This document shows positions 27,383 through 36,450 of a DNA stretch of 64,000 bases, in pieces (the stretch's first letter is position 1; every line of letters starts with the position of its first letter). Source of the DNA: CAKZNE01 sp963976435 (GTDB taxonomy: Bacteria; Bacteroidota; Bacteroidia; Flavobacteriales; Schleiferiaceae); NCBI GenBank assembly GCA_963976435.1, contig CAXBKQ010000007.1, positions 1 to 64,000 of the forward strand, read 5' to 3'. The position numbers and the translations under genes are program-made. The notes beneath the pieces are model-generated. The model was not told the DNA's origin and ran no database searches. It saw nothing but the letters and a program-made list of their open reading frames with translations.

Positions 27383-27811
27383 ATGAAAAACTTAAAACAC
27401 AAACTTCTACACCTCGGTTTAAGCCTTGCTTTTATAGGGCTAGGTCTAAATGCAAATGCCCAAACTCAAGAAAACCCAAGTCAAACCAAAGCCATAGTTA
27501 ATCAAGATGTAGATAAGCCTGGTGATGGTAATACCAATCCTCCTGTAGTTCTATCGGGTGACGAAAAAATAAGTGAGGTGGTAGAAATTGAGGTTTATCC
27601 AAATCCCAACAACGGAAATTTTAATGTAAAGATCAACGATAAAATTGATTTTGAAAACATTATTATCACCGACCTTACCGGAAACATTATTTTTAAGCAA
27701 AGTGTAAAGGAAATGTCTGGAAAGGAATTGACAATAGATTTAAAAAATGCCAAAAAAGGCCTTTACCTTTTAAGCACGGGTAAAAGTGTACATAAATTTA
27801 AGGTCCTTTAA
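27383..27811 (+). CDS. Small secreted protein with T9SS C-terminal sorting domain
   Basis: 142 residues. Signal peptide MKNLKHKLLHLGLSLAFIG to about residue 27, a linker of about 40 residues rich in Asn, Pro, Gly and Asp, then a type A sorting domain (about 70-142) with EVYPNPNNGNFNVKI, DLTGNIIF and the closing KKGLYLLSTGKSVHKFKVL pattern. There is no cargo domain between signal and sorting domain. Export would go through Sec and then the PorU/PorV T9SS machinery to the surface or medium. The gene faces the sensor kinase operon and shares its repeat array, so two-component control is likely. Confidence 0.88.
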   Translation: MKNLKHKLLHLGLSLAFIGLGLNANAQTQENPSQTKAIVNQDVDKPGDGNTNPPVVLSGDEKISEVVEIEVYPNPNNGNFNVKINDKIDFENIIITDLTGNIIFKQSVKEMSGKELTIDLKNAKKGLYLLSTGKSVHKFKVL

Positions 27812-27832
27812 ACAAAGCGAAAACTAAAGGAT

Positions 27833-27873
27833 AAAAAAAAGCCTCACCAAATAATATGGGAGGCTTTTTTTTT
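27833..27873 (+). terminator. Terminator after the T9SS mini-protein gene
   Basis: AAAAAAGCCTC pairs with GAGGCTTTTTT around a 14-base loop, followed by more T. Confidence 0.88.
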
Positions 27874-27939
27874 GCTTTTTATGAATCAAAATAGTCCTTT
27901 TCAATAAAGGACTAATTTTTTATTCTTCCTAATCAGGAC

Positions 27940-28260
27940 CTAGGCCATATGGGAATCTAACTTTCCTGCTAGGACATTCTTTGGTGCAACACCAACTTGT
28001 TTATCTACAACTTCACCATTTTTAAAAATCAATAAAGTAGGGATATTTCTGATGCCGTACTTCATGGAGATTTCTTGGTTATTGTCTACATTAACTTTTC
28101 CTACAACGGCCTTTCCGTCATAGTCTCCAGATAACTCTTCTACGATTGGTCCTACCATTCTACATGGTCCACACCATTCGGCCCAAAAGTCTACTAATAC
28201 TGGTTTTTCTGATTTTAAAACAACTTCATCGAAGTTTGCATCTGTGATTTCAACTGCCAT
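27940..28260 (-). CDS. trxA: Thioredoxin
   Basis: 106 residues, cytosolic disulfide reductase. Redox motif WAEWCGPCRM at about residues 26-35, the cis-Pro in RNIPTLLIFKNGEVV, and the usual length. A TAAATTTG -7 element lies about 44 bases upstream. Independent transcription; dnaE starts its own unit upstream. Confidence 0.97.
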   Translation of the reverse strand: MAVEITDANFDEVVLKSEKPVLVDFWAEWCGPCRMVGPIVEELSGDYDGKAVVGKVNVDNNQEISMKYGIRNIPTLLIFKNGEVVDKQVGVAPKNVLAGKLDSHMA

Positions 28261-28303
28261 AACAAATGTTGGTCTTATATTCTAATTATTAATTTACTGT
28301 GTT

Positions 28304-28311
28304 CAAATTTA
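28304..28311 (-). promoter_or_regulatory. -7 element for trxA
   Basis: Minus-strand TAAATTTG matches TAnnTTTG, about 44 bases before the trxA ATG. Confidence 0.5.
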
Positions 28312-28361
28312 AATTATCCTGAGGAACAATTGGTCACATGAATGACTGGAATTCCCGATAC

Positions 28362-31300
28362 TTAATTTAATTGCATTTTCAAAAAGGAATGCTCTTTTAA
28401 AGCATCCAAAAATCCTTTGTTTACTTCCACACCATTATTTCTGCTTGGCATTTTAATATGGACTTTTGGCTTTTCGGGGTCAAAGATCAGAAAATTTATA
28501 CGTTTATTGCCTTTATTATTCTCAACCAAGTCATTGACCAATTCTATATTATCTGGAATCACATCATCTAAAGCAATGGTAATACTCACAGAATTGCAAA
28601 GCTGCTCCATTGCATCTTGTAAAAGAATAACTTCTTTAATCTTAGGTTCTACTCTCATTTGAGCACCTTCCCAGCTGGGGGTATACCTATTCACAAAGCC
28701 TTTAAAGACCAGCATTACGTTCAAATCCAAATAGGGCTTTAACTTTAGATATTCTTCACCAAACATTGCAAATTCGTGATTTCCAGAAAAGTCTTCCAAC
28801 ACAAAAACCCCAAATGGTTTTCCTTTTCTGGTTGTGGCATGTCTTACATCTGTGATAATTCCACCAATGGTAAACTCAGAAATACCGTTAAGATCTGCAA
28901 AGCTTTTGGTTTGGTGAGTACATAAATAATCCAGTTCATATTTGAAATCATCCAAGGGATGTGCGCTTAGGTAAATTCCATTAACCTCTTTTTCCTTACC
29001 GAGAAGCATAAGTCTTGGCCATTCTGGAACTTCTGGTAAGCTTGGTTCTGGAAGGCTTACTTCTTGTTCACCTCCGAACAAGGATACTTGAGCAGATTCT
29101 TCCTGGGCTTTTAAGGTTTGAGCATATTTCATGGCCCTTTCCAAAAAGGTTCGTTCATCGCCAAGTTGTGAAAAATAAATGGCTCTATGCTCATTTTCAA
29201 ATCCATCAAAGGCACCACCAAGTGCTAAATTCTCCAATGTTTTTTTGTTCACAGACCTTAAATCAACCCTTGTTAAGAGATCGAAAATATTTTGGAAGGC
29301 TCCTTTGTCGCTTCTTTCTCTCACTATTTCCAAAACCGCATTCTCTCCTACTCCCTTCATTCCTCCAAGACCAAAACGAATAGCACCTTCTTGGTTTACT
29401 GTAAACTTTAATTGACTTTCGTTTACATCAGGTCCTAAAACAGGAATTCCCATTCTTTTACATTCTTCCATAAAGAATGTCACCTTTTTGATGTCATTCA
29501 TATTATGGGTTAGTACGGAGGCCATGTATTCACCAGGGTAATTTGCCTTTAAATAACCGGTGTGAAATGCTACAACAGAATAGCAGGTAGAGTGGGACTT
29601 GTTAAAAGCATAGGCGGCAAATGCTTCCCAGTCTTTCCAAACTTTCTCCAAAATTTTAGGATCATGGCCCCTTTCATTTCCTTGCTCGATGAATTGGGGT
29701 TTCATTTTATCCAAAACATCTTTTTTCTTCTTACCCATGGCTTTTCGCAAAACATCTGCTTCGCCTTTTGTAAAGCCTGCCAAACTTTGAGAAAGAAGCA
29801 TCACTTGCTCCTGATAAACCGTAATACCATAGGTTTCTGCTAAATACTCCTCCATTTCGGGTAGGTCGTAGCTAATTTCCTCTTCCCCATGTTTACGCTT
29901 AATAAAATTGGGGATATACTCTAATGGTCCGGGGCGATATAGGGCATTCATGGCTATTAAATCCCCGAATTTATCAGGTTTTAATGCCTTTAGATGCTTC
30001 TGCATTCCTGCGGATTCGAACTGAAAAGTACCATTGGTTTCACCCCTCTGGTAAAGTTCAAAAGTTTTTTGGTCTGTAAGAGGTATTTCGTCCGGATCTA
30101 TTTCAATCCCGTGTTTGTCTTTTATGATTTTAATGGCATCCTTAATAATACTTAAGGTTTTTAATCCCAAAAAATCCATTTTCAACATTCCAGCAGATTC
30201 TACTACGGAATTATCAAATTGGGTAACCAAAAGGGAAGAATCCTTGGCTGTTCCTACAGGGATAAACTTGGTAATATCATCGGGTGTAATAATTACCCCA
30301 CAAGCGTGGATTCCAGTATTTCTTACCGATCCCTCTAAAATTCGAGCTTGGTTTACTGTTTGCGCTTCTAGAGTATCTCCTTCAGCCAGTTTTTTTAGTT
30401 GAACTCCTAACTGGTATGCATCGCCATTGAGCTTTTCACCCATTTGCTTTTCATCCCAACCGAAAAGCTTGCCTAGTTTTACATCTGGAACAAGTTTGGC
30501 AATTCTATCTGTTTCTGGCAATGGTAATTGTAAAACCCTTCCTGTATCTCTAATGGCAGATTTACCACCAAGGGTTCCGTAAGTAATTATTTGTGCCACT
30601 TGGGATTGACCATACTTATTCACAACCCAATCTATAATTTTCCCCCTTCCTTCATCGTCAAAATCAATATCAATATCGGGTAGAGACACACGATCTGGAT
30701 TTAAGAATCTCTCAAATAGCAAATCGTATTCAATTGGATCAACATTGGTAATTCCAATACAATAAGCAACAGCCGACCCAGCTGCAGAGCCCCGACCTGG
30801 GCCAACGCTAACTCCCATTTTTCGAGCCTGACTGGTAAAATCCTGAACAATTAAAAAATAACCCGGGTAGCCCGTATTTGCGATCGTTTCCAATTCAAAA
30901 TCCAAGCGTTCCTCAATTTCCTCACTAATTTCCCCATATCGTTTTTTGGCACCTTCATAGCATAAGTGACGCAAATATGCATTCTCACCTCTTTTCCCTT
31001 CATCCAATTCATCTTGGGGGTCGATAAATTCATCAGGGATATCAAATTTGGGAAGTAATACATCTCGAGCCAGGGAGTAGGATTCTATTTTATCGGCAAT
31101 TTCTACAGTGGTTTCAATGGCCTCCGGTAAATCTTTGAAAAGTTCAGACATTTCTTCCGGACTTTTCAAATAAAATTCATTGTTGGGAAATCCAAATCGA
31201 TATCCACGTCCTCTTCCAATTTCAGTAGCTTGATATTCTGAATCTTTTACACATAAAAGAATATCATGAGCGTTAGCATCATCCTGACCAAGGTAGTATA

Positions 31301-32654
31301 CATTATTGGAGGCAAAATACTTTACTCCATATTTTTTTGCGAATTTCACTAGAGTTTGGTTTACAACCTTTTCCTCTTCCAGACCATGACGCATCAATTC
31401 CACATAGAAATCTTCACCAAATTGTTCATGGTACCATTTAAAGGCCTCCTCAGCTTGTTTTTCTCCAACATTTAGAATTAAATGGGGAATTTCACCATAT
31501 AAATTACCAGTGAATGTAATCAGGTCTTCTTTATACTCTAAAAGGATGTTTTTATCAATTCGGGCAACATAATAAAACCCTTCCACGAAACCGATGGATG
31601 ATAATTTGGCAAGATTGTGATAACCCTTTTTAGATTTCGCCAAAAACACTTGTTGAAAACCATTGTCCTTTTGCGTTTTATCCAGTCTATCTCTACAAAC
31701 CTGAAGCTCACAACCTACAATTGGTTTAATATCATTTGCCAGTGCATTTTGAACAAAATGAAAAGCACCGTAAAGATTGTAATGGTCGGTCATAGCCACA
31801 GCCGGCATATTCATTTCCTTGGCTTTGGCAATAAGCCCAGGAATATCGCAGGTAGCTTGGAGAATGGAAAATTGACTATGAAGGTGAAGGTGAACAAAAT
31901 TGCTAGATTTTACACTCTCTTCAATATTAGTTTCAGCAGCTCCTGAGGATTGTTGCCTTTCCAATTCTTCCGCTAAAAGTTTAAAGGATTGCACCTTTAA
32001 GCCTATGGAATTAACGGTTTTTGGATTTTCCTTTAAAAAATCTGCTCTTTGTTCAACATTAAAACCAAGGCGCTCATCTGTGAAATGACCAATTCTCACC
32101 AATTCTAAAAAAGCCCTTGTAGTAGCTTCAACATCTGCAGCTGCATTATGAGCCTCTGCGAATCCTTCATTAAAAAGCTTAAAGTATAATTCTTCGAGTT
32201 TTGGGTATTTAAACCCTCCACCCTTACCACCAGGTAGTTGGCAGAAATTAGCCGTTTCATTACTGGTATCAATGCTTGCTAATCCTTCTAGCAAATTACT
32301 TTGATCCATTCGAAGGTATTCACAGCCTAAGATATTTACATCAAATTGAATATTATGTCCAACTACAAAACTTGCTTTCGCTAGATCTTGGCTAAACTCC
32401 TTCATAGCTTCCTCCAATGAAACTCCGTAATGTTCGGCAACTTCTGTAGTTATTCCATGAATTTTCGCAGCATTGAAAGGAATATCAAATCCATCTGGTT
32501 TTATTACAAAGTCTTTAACTTCCACCAATTTTCCATCAAGATCATGAAGCTGCCATGCTATCTGAACAGCCCTAGGCCAATTATCGAAATCACTTAGCGG
32601 AGCATTAAAGTTTTGCGGAAGGCCAGTTGTCTCGGTGTCGAATATTAAAAACAT
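28362..32654 (-). CDS. dnaE: DNA polymerase III alpha subunit with fused N-terminal 3'-5' exonuclease
   Basis: 1430 residues. Residues 1-200 are a DEDDh exonuclease like DnaQ (FDTETTGLP, VGHNIQFDVNILG, EAHNAAADVEATTRAF). A PHP domain begins near 255 (FVHLHLHSQFSILQATCD, VAMTDHYNLYG). The polymerase core includes VGPGRGSAAGSAVAY and the catalytic Asp motif LPDIDIDFDDEGRGKIIDWV. The helix-hairpin-helix, OB-fold and C-terminal part follow. Catalytic and proofreading activities are thus on one polypeptide, unlike the separate DnaE and DnaQ of E. coli. Similar fusions occur in flavobacterial DnaE. Confidence 0.95.
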   Translation of the reverse strand: MFLIFDTETTGLPQNFNAPLSDFDNWPRAVQIAWQLHDLDGKLVEVKDFVIKPDGFDIPFNAAKIHGITTEVAEHYGVSLEEAMKEFSQDLAKASFVVGHNIQFDVNILGCEYLRMDQSNLLEGLASIDTSNETANFCQLPGGKGGGFKYPKLEELYFKLFNEGFAEAHNAAADVEATTRAFLELVRIGHFTDERLGFNVEQRADFLKENPKTVNSIGLKVQSFKLLAEELERQQSSGAAETNIEESVKSSNFVHLHLHSQFSILQATCDIPGLIAKAKEMNMPAVAMTDHYNLYGAFHFVQNALANDIKPIVGCELQVCRDRLDKTQKDNGFQQVFLAKSKKGYHNLAKLSSIGFVEGFYYVARIDKNILLEYKEDLITFTGNLYGEIPHLILNVGEKQAEEAFKWYHEQFGEDFYVELMRHGLEEEKVVNQTLVKFAKKYGVKYFASNNVYYLGQDDANAHDILLCVKDSEYQATEIGRGRGYRFGFPNNEFYLKSPEEMSELFKDLPEAIETTVEIADKIESYSLARDVLLPKFDIPDEFIDPQDELDEGKRGENAYLRHLCYEGAKKRYGEISEEIEERLDFELETIANTGYPGYFLIVQDFTSQARKMGVSVGPGRGSAAGSAVAYCIGITNVDPIEYDLLFERFLNPDRVSLPDIDIDFDDEGRGKIIDWVVNKYGQSQVAQIITYGTLGGKSAIRDTGRVLQLPLPETDRIAKLVPDVKLGKLFGWDEKQMGEKLNGDAYQLGVQLKKLAEGDTLEAQTVNQARILEGSVRNTGIHACGVIITPDDITKFIPVGTAKDSSLLVTQFDNSVVESAGMLKMDFLGLKTLSIIKDAIKIIKDKHGIEIDPDEIPLTDQKTFELYQRGETNGTFQFESAGMQKHLKALKPDKFGDLIAMNALYRPGPLEYIPNFIKRKHGEEEISYDLPEMEEYLAETYGITVYQEQVMLLSQSLAGFTKGEADVLRKAMGKKKKDVLDKMKPQFIEQGNERGHDPKILEKVWKDWEAFAAYAFNKSHSTCYSVVAFHTGYLKANYPGEYMASVLTHNMNDIKKVTFFMEECKRMGIPVLGPDVNESQLKFTVNQEGAIRFGLGGMKGVGENAVLEIVRERSDKGAFQNIFDLLTRVDLRSVNKKTLENLALGGAFDGFENEHRAIYFSQLGDERTFLERAMKYAQTLKAQEESAQVSLFGGEQEVSLPEPSLPEVPEWPRLMLLGKEKEVNGIYLSAHPLDDFKYELDYLCTHQTKSFADLNGISEFTIGGIITDVRHATTRKGKPFGVFVLEDFSGNHEFAMFGEEYLKLKPYLDLNVMLVFKGFVNRYTPSWEGAQMRVEPKIKEVILLQDAMEQLCNSVSITIALDDVIPDNIELVNDLVENNKGNKRINFLIFDPEKPKVHIKMPSRNNGVEVNKGFLDALKEHSFLKMQLN

Positions 32655-32789
32655 TGATAATGAATCAGTTGAAAAAGCACTTTGTGATCTTTAAAAATAA
32701 AATACTAATTGAAATGTATCTAGCAGTGTTGATAAAGAATGATAAGTGAATATTCTATTATAAACCAAGCTTTTATAAAAATAAAAGAT

Positions 32790-32797
32790 TACTTTTG
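32790..32797 (+). promoter_or_regulatory. -7 element for the rpsP operon
   Basis: TACTTTTG matches TAnnTTTG, followed by CGCC. The leader to rpsP is about 55 bases and includes a small GGG..CCC hairpin. Confidence 0.55.
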
Positions 32798-32853
32798 CGC
32801 CTCTTAAAAATTAATTAACTGGGTTTAGGACCCTTGTAAAACAATTAATCACT

Positions 32854-33435
32854 ATGGCAACTAAAATTAGATTGCAACGCCACGGCCGTAAAGGCAAACC
32901 ATTTTTTCACATTGTAGCTGCTGATGCTCGTGCAAAACGAGATGGTAGATATATTGAAAAATTGGGTACTTACAATCCCAACACCAATCCAGCTACTATC
33001 GAAATTAATTTCGATAAAACTGTAGAATGGGTGATGACAGGTGCACAGCCAACCAATACTGTTCGCGCTATCCTTAGTTATAAGGGAGTGATGATGAAAA
33101 AGCACCTTTTAGATGGTGTACGTAAAGGAGCTCACACTGAGGAGGAAGCTGAAAAGAAATTTGAAGCTTGGTTAAGTGAAAAGACCAATAAAGTTGATGG
33201 TCGCAAAGAACAATTGGCTAAAGAAGCAGAGGAGGCAAAAGCTAAGGCTTTGGCTGCTGAAGCGGAAGTTAGCAATGCAAGAGCTGCTGCGATAGCAGAG
33301 GCTAATGCTCCAGTTGTTGAAGAAGCTGAAACTACTGAAGAAGTTGAAACAGAAGCCGCTACAGAAGTTGCAGCGGAAGAAGCTGAAGCTCCTGCCGAAA
33401 CCAAAGATGGTGAGGCTCCAGCAGAAGAAGCTTAA
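32854..33435 (+). CDS. rpsP: 30S ribosomal protein S16 with long Ala/Glu-rich tail
   Basis: The first 85 or so residues are ordinary S16 (MATKIRLQRHGRKGKPFFHI, KLGTYNPNTNPATIEIN, RAILSYKGVMMKKHL). The remaining roughly 100 residues are a charged helix and then an acidic Ala/Glu-rich tail (AAEAEVSNARAAAIAEANAP onward). S16 in E. coli is about 82 residues; long tails are a Bacteroidota trait, with no known function. It is followed after 10 bases by rimM, the S16-region maturation factor, so the operon order is normal. Confidence 0.96.
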   Translation: MATKIRLQRHGRKGKPFFHIVAADARAKRDGRYIEKLGTYNPNTNPATIEINFDKTVEWVMTGAQPTNTVRAILSYKGVMMKKHLLDGVRKGAHTEEEAEKKFEAWLSEKTNKVDGRKEQLAKEAEEAKAKALAAEAEVSNARAAAIAEANAPVVEEAETTEEVETEAATEVAAEEAEAPAETKDGEAPAEEA

Positions 33436-33445
33436 TTCTCCTTGA

Positions 33446-33982
33446 ATGCGTAAAGAAGATTGCTTTTATCTAGGCCATATCAGTCGTAAACACGGCTTAA
33501 AAGGTGAGTTAATTGCATTTTTTGATACGGATCAAAACGAAAATTACACGAATTTGGAATCAGTTCTCCTCTTATTGCAGGATGAATTGGTTCCTTTTTT
33601 TATTGAAGAAAGTGCCCAAAATTCTAAAGGTCATTTCATCTTAAAGTTTGAAGATGTAAATAGTCTTGAAGATGCCGAATCTCTTATTGGTAGAGAACTG
33701 TACCTTCCTTTAAGTCTACTCCCAAAATTAGCTGGCAAAGCTTTTTATTTTCACGAAGTAATTGGCTTTGAAATATTTGATGCTGAGTATGGAATGGTTG
33801 GTGTTTGCAAAGCCATCCAAGATCAAACAGCACAGGCCATTTTTATTGTTGAAAATCAAGGTGCAGAAATATTGATCCCTGCTGTGGATCAGTTTATTGA
33901 TAAAATTGATAGGGGAAATCGCAAGATATTCCTCCATTGCCCAACAGGCCTTATAGATCTTTATCTCAATGCGGAAAATTGA
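33446..33982 (+). CDS. rimM: 16S rRNA processing protein RimM
   Basis: 178 residues. N-terminal RimM barrel (CFYLGHISRKHGLKGELIAF) and a C-terminal PRC-barrel (YFHEVIGFEIFDAEYGMVGV, ILIPAVDQFIDKIDRGNRKI). It assists maturation of the 30S head and binds S19. Ten bases downstream of rpsP; its end overlaps the next gene by 14 bases, so all three are probably co-transcribed. Confidence 0.95.
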   Translation: MRKEDCFYLGHISRKHGLKGELIAFFDTDQNENYTNLESVLLLLQDELVPFFIEESAQNSKGHFILKFEDVNSLEDAESLIGRELYLPLSLLPKLAGKAFYFHEVIGFEIFDAEYGMVGVCKAIQDQTAQAIFIVENQGAEILIPAVDQFIDKIDRGNRKIFLHCPTGLIDLYLNAEN

Positions 33983-34673
33983 GAGCTTTAGATTTAAGAA
34001 ATTTAGCTTAGAACATTCCCAAAGCGCTCAAAAAATTGGAACAGATTCCGTCCTATTAGCTACTTGGATAGAGCATCATAATCCGAGGAGAATTCTCGAC
34101 ATCGGAAGTGGTTGCGGTCTCATTAGTTTTATTCTTGCTCAACGCTTTCCAAATTCTGAAATTGTTGGAATTGAGATCGATAAAGAATCTCATGACGAAA
34201 GTCTTATAAATTTAAATTCTTTTCCCTTGGCAACTAAGCTAAGTTTTATAAATGCTGATTTTTTAGAGTATGACTTTGAAAATTTAGAATTTGATCTAAT
34301 AATTTCCAATCCACCATTTTTTAAAGATGCCTTTTTATCTGGATCAGCATCTAGAAATAAAGCGAGGCATGAATTTTCCCTTCCTCACCTCCAATTAATG
34401 GAAAAATGCACATCTATTTTAAATAAAAATGGCAAGCTTGCATTAGTCCTTCCCACGGAGGAATCCGAATTATTACAATCAAATGCTAAGATGTTTTGTA
34501 ATCGGCTAACAAAATTAAAAAATAAGCCCAGCGCCAAAATTAAAAGGCATTTAAGCGAATGGAGCTTTTTTTCTGATTCTAGTTCTGAAGATGAGTTTAT
34601 CCTTCGCAATGAAAATGGTGACTATTCGGATAGCTATAAAAGTCTAACCAAAGACTACTACCTAGAATTTTAA
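33969..34673 (+). CDS. tRNA1(Val) adenine-37 N6-methyltransferase family (TrmN6/YfiC-like)
   Basis: 234 residues. SAM-binding motif I ILDIGSGCGLISFILAQRFP and the catalytic motif IISNPPFFKD (NPP[YF]) mark an N6-adenine methyltransferase. The N-terminal FRFKKFSLEHSQSAQKIGTD matches the YfiC/TrmN6 start. A role in tRNA1(Val) A37 modification is known for E. coli; here the tRNA target is inferred. It overlaps rimM by 14 bases and completes the rpsP operon. Confidence 0.88.
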   Translation: MRKIESFRFKKFSLEHSQSAQKIGTDSVLLATWIEHHNPRRILDIGSGCGLISFILAQRFPNSEIVGIEIDKESHDESLINLNSFPLATKLSFINADFLEYDFENLEFDLIISNPPFFKDAFLSGSASRNKARHEFSLPHLQLMEKCTSILNKNGKLALVLPTEESELLQSNAKMFCNRLTKLKNKPSAKIKRHLSEWSFFSDSSSEDEFILRNENGDYSDSYKSLTKDYYLEF

Positions 34674-34725
34674 TAGCCTAGAGAGCAGGCATAATAATTG
34701 TTTTGAATTTGAGAAATATGCTCAA

Positions 34726-35106
34726 ATGAAATTCCGAATTCCTCACTTCATCCTCCTCTCCAGTATTTATCTTTTTGCCGCTGGCTGCCAAAGTTATATT
34801 CCCTATCAAGGCGATACCATTTTCACCAGTACAAGCCAAGAGCCCTGTTTAGGCAGGGAGTCCGAAATACAAATCTTTCCTAGCTCGGCCCAACTAGATT
34901 TTAATTATCAAAAAATTGGATTAATTGAATTAAAGCTAAGCCCCAATTCAAACAAGGAAATAAAAATTGATCGATTAAAACATGAAGCCTGGAAAAATTG
35001 TGCTGATGCCGTAATTCACGTCAGTACAGACTACAATTATGGTCTCGCTATCAGAATTGAAAAGGATGCTAGATTTTTTTGTGGGATATCCAGAAAACTT
35101 GGATAG
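34726..35106 (+). CDS. Small lipoprotein, possibly frameshifted at its 3' end
   Basis: 126 residues. MKFRIPHFILLSSIYLFAAGC is a lipoprotein signal with lipobox Cys21. Later sequence includes IGLIELKLSPNSNKEIKID and HEAWKNCADAVIHVS. The reading frame ends just after a run of seven T (35074-35080). Removing one T would join it in frame to the ORF that ends at 35275, giving an acidic domain and a C-terminal membrane helix. I do not recognise the family. Confidence 0.6.
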   Translation: MKFRIPHFILLSSIYLFAAGCQSYIPYQGDTIFTSTSQEPCLGRESEIQIFPSSAQLDFNYQKIGLIELKLSPNSNKEIKIDRLKHEAWKNCADAVIHVSTDYNYGLAIRIEKDARFFCGISRKLG

Positions 35107-35275
35107 CTCCTTTAATAGTCAGATAAACAACCCAGACCTTATTGAAAATATTTCTGGGATGGAAATCGAAGAGGAAGATGAGGATGCTTATGCAGGAATT
35201 CAGGCCTTTTTCCTGTTGCTCGGAATTATTTTAATCCCATTCCTGATAGCTGGAGAAGATGAGGATGATATTTAA
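35039..35275 (+). CDS. Overlapping ORF, probable C-terminal part of the lipoprotein gene
   Basis: 78-residue frame, +1 relative to the lipoprotein gene; only the part from about 35080 on is likely real. It contains an acidic segment (GMEIEEEDEDAYAG), a hydrophobic helix (IQAFFLLLGIILIPFLIAG) and the acidic end EDEDDI. If joined by a one-base shift at the T run, the product would be about 182 residues: lipoprotein signal, domain, acidic linker, C-terminal membrane helix. As an independent gene its start inside another CDS is unconvincing. Confidence 0.4.
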   Translation: MVSLSELKRMLDFFVGYPENLDSSFNSQINNPDLIENISGMEIEEEDEDAYAGIQAFFLLLGIILIPFLIAGEDEDDI

Positions 35276-35396
35276 AATCTTTGGATAGATGGTTCAGAAT
35301 AATATATTAGCCAAGTAATCCATAAATTATAAGGTCTTAAATTCTCTGGATTTGCAGGCCACTTTAGCTTAACCTAAATTGCCTCTGAGCTTATTT

Positions 35397-36380
35397 ATGA
35401 AAAAGAAAATTCTAATTCTCGGGGGTAGCCACTTCATAGGTCGAAATCTTATTGAAGCTCTAATTTCTATTAATAAATACGAGCTTTTTTTATTTAATAG
35501 GGGTCTAACGAATCCTGGCTTATTTACAGATATTCAGAAAATTAAAGGAGACAGGGACGATGAAACTCAAAATGCCATCCGTAGCGGGTCTTGGGATATT
35601 ATAGTAGATTTAAGTTGCTACTATCCAGATCAACTTAGAAAAACCCTCCAAAACATAAGCTTTTCGCCCGAGAAATACATTTTTCTTAGTACTTGTTCTG
35701 TTTATGATAATGAAGGAGTTAGCCAATCTCTCCGGAATGAAAACTCCAAAATTTTAAGCTGTAATGAAGAGCAATATTTCAGTGATGATTTAAATACATA
35801 TGGAGCCAGAAAAGCAGAATGCGAGAGATTACTCACCCGTTCAAAATTCAATTGCACAATACTCCGTCCAGCTTTAGTATATGGAAAATATGATGGCACG
35901 GATAGGTTTTACTATTGGCCATACCAAGTCAGAACTAAGTCCAGAATTTTAGTCCCAGAAGCTGGGAAAAGACAATTTTCAGTTAGCTATGTTCATGATT
36001 TGGTGAAGATAATTATCGCGAGTATAGAGAATAAAATAGCCAATGATGTTTATAATGCTATCAGCCAGCCACAAACTTCAATCGCTAAAATCATAGATGC
36101 CTCAATTTCAAAAATGAAAAGAAATCCTGATTTAATAAATCTTAGTTCCAGGTTTTTAAAAAGTCAAAAAGTAAATGAATGGTGGGATTTTCCGCTTTGG
36201 TTGAATAGTGATATTTTTACTTTTAGTCATTCCAAATTACTGGGTCAACTAGATTTTCCATTAGCAAGTTTTACTAAATCACTGGATGATAGTTTTAAAT
36301 ATTATGAGGAACTTAGCTGGCCAAAACCGAAATCAGGAAAACCTGATGAATGGTATCAAAAATTAGACAGCTTATTGTAA
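35397..36380 (+). CDS. NAD(P)-dependent epimerase/reductase (extended SDR)
   Basis: 327 residues from MKKKILILGGSHFIGRNLIE, which carries the Rossmann GGSHFIG motif; an upstream frame start is less likely. Catalytic YxxxK is in TYGARKAECE, and the VDLSCYYPDQL and VYGKYDGTDRFYYWPY segments fit SDR enzymes close to isoflavone-reductase-like and NAD-epimerase families. Substrate unknown. It precedes the GH53 gene on the same strand by about 70 bases but there is no evidence of a shared pathway. Confidence 0.82.
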   Translation: MKKKILILGGSHFIGRNLIEALISINKYELFLFNRGLTNPGLFTDIQKIKGDRDDETQNAIRSGSWDIIVDLSCYYPDQLRKTLQNISFSPEKYIFLSTCSVYDNEGVSQSLRNENSKILSCNEEQYFSDDLNTYGARKAECERLLTRSKFNCTILRPALVYGKYDGTDRFYYWPYQVRTKSRILVPEAGKRQFSVSYVHDLVKIIIASIENKIANDVYNAISQPQTSIAKIIDASISKMKRNPDLINLSSRFLKSQKVNEWWDFPLWLNSDIFTFSHSKLLGQLDFPLASFTKSLDDSFKYYEELSWPKPKSGKPDEWYQKLDSLL

Positions 36381-36450
36381 AGGTTGTGAGAAAGGCTTTT
36401 AAAAAAATGGACTCATGGCTAAGCAAAAAACCAATCTATCAATACTATTA

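Noticed and set aside
32820..32850. Hairpin GGGTTTAGGACCC in the rpsP leader as a regulator
   Set aside because: Small 3-bp GC stem, no similarity known to a ribosomal-protein leader.
33132..33404. Ser/Ala-rich ORF on the minus strand over rpsP
   Set aside because: Antisense reading of the Ala/Glu repeat; low complexity, no start signal.
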